From positions 1 through 8,223 of the forward strand of contig JAJPEO010000238.1 of the NCBI GenBank assembly GCA_021166815.1: DNA of 8,223 nt, in the 5' to 3' direction. Within the stretch, counting starts at the first letter, position 1. Each line of letters begins with the position of its first letter. The position numbers and the translations under genes were made by a program. The notes beneath the pieces were generated by a model that ran no database searches, had not been told where the DNA came from, and saw nothing but the letters and a program-made list of their open reading frames with translations. Below, piece by piece: positions 6,728-8,223 of the stretch. The stretch is from Nocardioides sp. GTDB lineage: Bacteria; Actinomycetota; Actinomycetes; Propionibacteriales; Nocardioidaceae.

Positions 6728-7996
6728 ATGCCATCGACGCCCACCGGGCCATCAGCCGCTGCGGCCCCTCGCGGGCGTGCCGCCCGGTTCCTGAGCGGGA
6801 GCGGCCAGATCGCGGTCGCGATGATGATCATGAACCTCGGCACGTACGGGTTCACCATGGCCGCGGCGCGCATCATCGGCCCGGCGGCGTACGGCGCGTT
6901 CTTCGCGCTGATGAACGTCATGATGATCGTCAGCGTCGTCTCGCTCGGCCTGCAGGCCACCGCCGCCCGACGCATCAGCGCCGACCCCGACCACGTGGGC
7001 CAGATCGAGCGCGAGATCCTCCGCGTCTCCTACCGCGCAGCACTGCTCCTGGCCGGGCTCCTGCTGGTGGCCTCGCCCCTGATCAACATCGTGCTCGACC
7101 TGCGGAGCCTGCCCACCGCCATGCTGGCCGCGGTCGCGGCGGTGCCGCTGACCATGATGGGCGCCCAGGCGGGCATCCTCCAGGGCGAGCGTCGCTGGCG
7201 CGAGCTGTCCATCCTCTACATCTGCTCCGGCCTGCCCCGGTTCGTGGTGGGTGTGGCGTTCATCCTCTGGCAGCCCACCGAGTTCATGGCCTTCCTCGGG
7301 GCCACCGTCGGGTTCACCGCGCCCTACCTCTACGGCCTCGTCGCCCTGCGCGGCGCACGGGAGTCGGGCGCCTCGAACACCAGGCACGGGTTCGGCGCCA
7401 TCATTCGCGAGTCGATCGTCAACTCCCAGGCGCTCTTCGCCTTCTTCGCCCTGACCAACACCGACATGCTCGTCGGTCGCATGGTCCTCGACAGCCACGA
7501 CTCCGGCCTCTACGCGGCCGGCCTGATCGTGGCGCGCGCGGTGCTGTTCCTGCCCCAGTTCGTGGTGGTCGTGGCCTTCCCGTCGATGTCGACGGCCGAC
7601 AGCAGGGCCCGCGCGCTCACGCTCAGCCTCGCCCTGGTGGGCGGGCTGGGCGCGCTCTGCACCGCGGCGACCGCGCTCCTTCCCGACCTCGCCCTGGTGT
7701 TCGCCGGGGGCGGCGAGTACGCCGAGATCGGTGACAGGCTGTGGGTCTTCGCCGCGGTTGGCACCGTCGTGGCGATGCTGCAGCTGCTGGTCTACTCGGT
7801 CCTGGCCCGCCAGGGCACGTTGTCCGTCGTGCTCGTCTGGGCCGCCCTGACCGCGCTGGTGGTGGTGGGCCTGTCCGTCTCGTCGGTGACCGGACTGCTC
7901 ACGGTCGTGCTGGCCGTCGACCTGGCCCTGTTCGCCGTGCTGCTGGCGATCAGCGTCGTGAAGCTGCGTTCCGAGCCCGCCCCCGCGGCTCAGTGA
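6728..7996 (+). CDS. Wzx/MATE-like polysaccharide flippase (oligosaccharide exporter family)
   Basis: Seen: 422 residues with roughly twelve hydrophobic helices and short polar loops. A basic cytoplasmic N-terminus (residues 14-21) leads into helix 1. GPAAYGAFFALMNV (51-64) followed by SLGLQATAARRIS (72-84) and NTDMLVGRMVLD (243-254) followed by SGLYAAG (259-265) are the repeated G-x-Y-G and N-x-D / G-x-Y-A-A-G signatures of the polysaccharide biosynthesis (MATE/MOP) flippase superfamily. Length agrees with typical Wzx proteins. Role: moving a lipid-linked glycan from the inner to the outer face of the cytoplasmic membrane. Start: ATG 6728 has AAGG 8 nt upstream and a TAAGGT hexamer at leaderless spacing. 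An in-frame GTG at 6719 and ATG at 6686 lie inside or before the palindrome and were not preferred. It shares a divergent promoter with the GT-C-like gene, suggesting joint expression, and its stop overlaps the polA stop. The transported glycan is unknown. Confidence 0.85.
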   Translation: MPSTPTGPSAAAAPRGRAARFLSGSGQIAVAMMIMNLGTYGFTMAAARIIGPAAYGAFFALMNVMMIVSVVSLGLQATAARRISADPDHVGQIEREILRVSYRAALLLAGLLLVASPLINIVLDLRSLPTAMLAAVAAVPLTMMGAQAGILQGERRWRELSILYICSGLPRFVVGVAFILWQPTEFMAFLGATVGFTAPYLYGLVALRGARESGASNTRHGFGAIIRESIVNSQALFAFFALTNTDMLVGRMVLDSHDSGLYAAGLIVARAVLFLPQFVVVVAFPSMSTADSRARALTLSLALVGGLGALCTAATALLPDLALVFAGGGEYAEIGDRLWVFAAVGTVVAMLQLLVYSVLARQGTLSVVLVWAALTALVVVGLSVSSVTGLLTVVLAVDLALFAVLLAISVVKLRSEPAPAAQ

Positions 7997-8002
7997 GCCG
8001 CG
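7984..8002. terminator. Inverted repeat spanning both convergent stop codons
   Basis: Arms CGCGGCTCA (7984-7992) and TGAGCCGCG (7994-8002) are perfect complements around a single central G. The two TGA stops, of polA (7990-7992, minus) and the flippase (7994-7996, plus), fall inside the arms. As RNA it could form a 7-bp stem with a 5-nt loop on either strand. There is no T-tract. It is the only candidate terminator visible between these convergent genes, whose coding regions overlap by 7 nt. Confidence 0.4.
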
Positions 8003-8223
8003 TCGTGCCAGCTGCGACCTGAGCCGACCGACACGTCCAGCGGGACGGTCAGGTCGGCGGCGCCACCCATCTCGGCCCGCACCCGCGCCTCGCGGCGCTC
8101 CTCCCCGCCCGGGAACACCCCGACCCCGAGCTCGTCCTGGCCCTGCAGCAGCATCCGCGAGCGCAGCCCGTCGGCGGCGCGCGCCCGGTCGACGCGGAGC
8201 ATCGCCACCTTGACGAGGTCGGC
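7990..8223 (-). CDS. polA: DNA polymerase I, C-terminal end (5' part beyond window)
   Basis: Seen: the last 77 codons of a minus-strand gene entering from the right edge. ADLVKVAMLRVDRA (1-14), GLRSRMLLQ (19-27) and the ending VPLDVSVGSGRSWHDAAH (60-77) match the C-terminus of family A DNA polymerase I, which in M. tuberculosis ends similarly (GYGRSWDAAAH, from memory). The enzyme fills gaps in repair and replaces Okazaki primers. Odd: motif C, normally QVHDE, reads QGQDE (27-31), so the conserved His is Gln. The catalytic Asp and the Glu are kept. Nearby residues normally hydrophobic or acidic are Gly or Arg (LGVGVF at 32-37; REARV at 44-48). The flanking sequence is ordinary and the reading frame is intact to its TGA stop. 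Identity is near certain; whether the changes are real cannot be decided here. Confidence 0.92.
   Translation of the reverse strand, partial: ADLVKVAMLRVDRARAADGLRSRMLLQGQDELGVGVFPGGEERREARVRAEMGGAADLTVPLDVSVGSGRSWHDAAH

Noticed and set aside
6730..6975. N-terminal extension of the GT-C-like protein beyond position 6729
   Set aside because: It would overlap the flippase coding region on the opposite strand by about 250 nt and lacks any feature before the first membrane helix.
1..8223. CRISPR arrays, tRNA/rRNA genes, insertion sequences, attachment sites
   Set aside because: No regularly spaced direct repeats, cloverleaf-like sequences, transposase frames or terminal repeats were seen; the window is almost completely filled by six envelope genes and polA.

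Overview
The window is very GC-rich and densely coded, with GTG starts and almost no intergenic space. The protein families (AftD-type arabinofuranosyltransferase, DUF2613 microprotein, actinobacterial DNA polymerase I) point to a high-GC actinobacterium. The overall look of the proteins suggests Nocardioides or another member of the Nocardioidaceae, but that genus-level placement is an impression, not a demonstrated fact.

Layout. Positions 1-2600 (minus) hold the N-terminal 866 codons of a large AftD-like GT-C glycosyltransferase that runs off the left edge. It is translationally coupled by a 4-nt GTGA overlap to a SAM-dependent methyltransferase (2597-3379, minus). Across a 63-bp divergent gap lies a GT4-family glycosyltransferase (3443-4648, plus). 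This converges, over a strong 14-bp hairpin terminator, on a 51-residue DUF2613 protein (4743-4898, minus). Upstream of that on the same strand is a second GT-C-like polytopic membrane protein (4987-6675, minus). A 52-bp divergent gap containing a perfect 16-bp palindrome separates it from a Wzx/MATE-like polysaccharide flippase (6728-7996, plus). The flippase overlaps by 7 nt, stop to stop, with the C-terminal 77 codons of DNA polymerase I (7990-8223, minus), which runs off the right edge.

How the genes work together. Apart from polA, everything looks like one cell-envelope glycan locus: a cytoplasmic GT4 enzyme that would act on a lipid-linked precursor, a flippase that would move it outward, and two GT-C enzymes with extracytoplasmic catalytic faces that would extend or decorate it with polyprenyl-phosphate sugars. 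A methyltransferase and a small membrane-anchored protein accompany them. From memory, the order methyltransferase(-)/GT4(+)/membrane protein(-) matches Rv0224c-Rv0225-Rv0226c of Mycobacterium tuberculosis, and AftD plus DUF2613 match Rv0236c and Rv0236A. The window therefore seems to bring together a mycobacterial envelope gene set. If the host is a Nocardioidaceae member it is expected to lack mycolic acids, which makes the substrate an open question.

The observations most worth a second look are the symmetric palindrome at 6708-6723, which places a -10-like hexamer and a Shine-Dalgarno-like core on both strands; the altered motif C of DNA polymerase I (GQDE where VHDE is expected); and the envelope gene set in a probable non-mycolate host. 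No gene-free stretch exceeds 100 bases. I saw no RNA genes, CRISPR arrays, insertion sequences or attachment sites.
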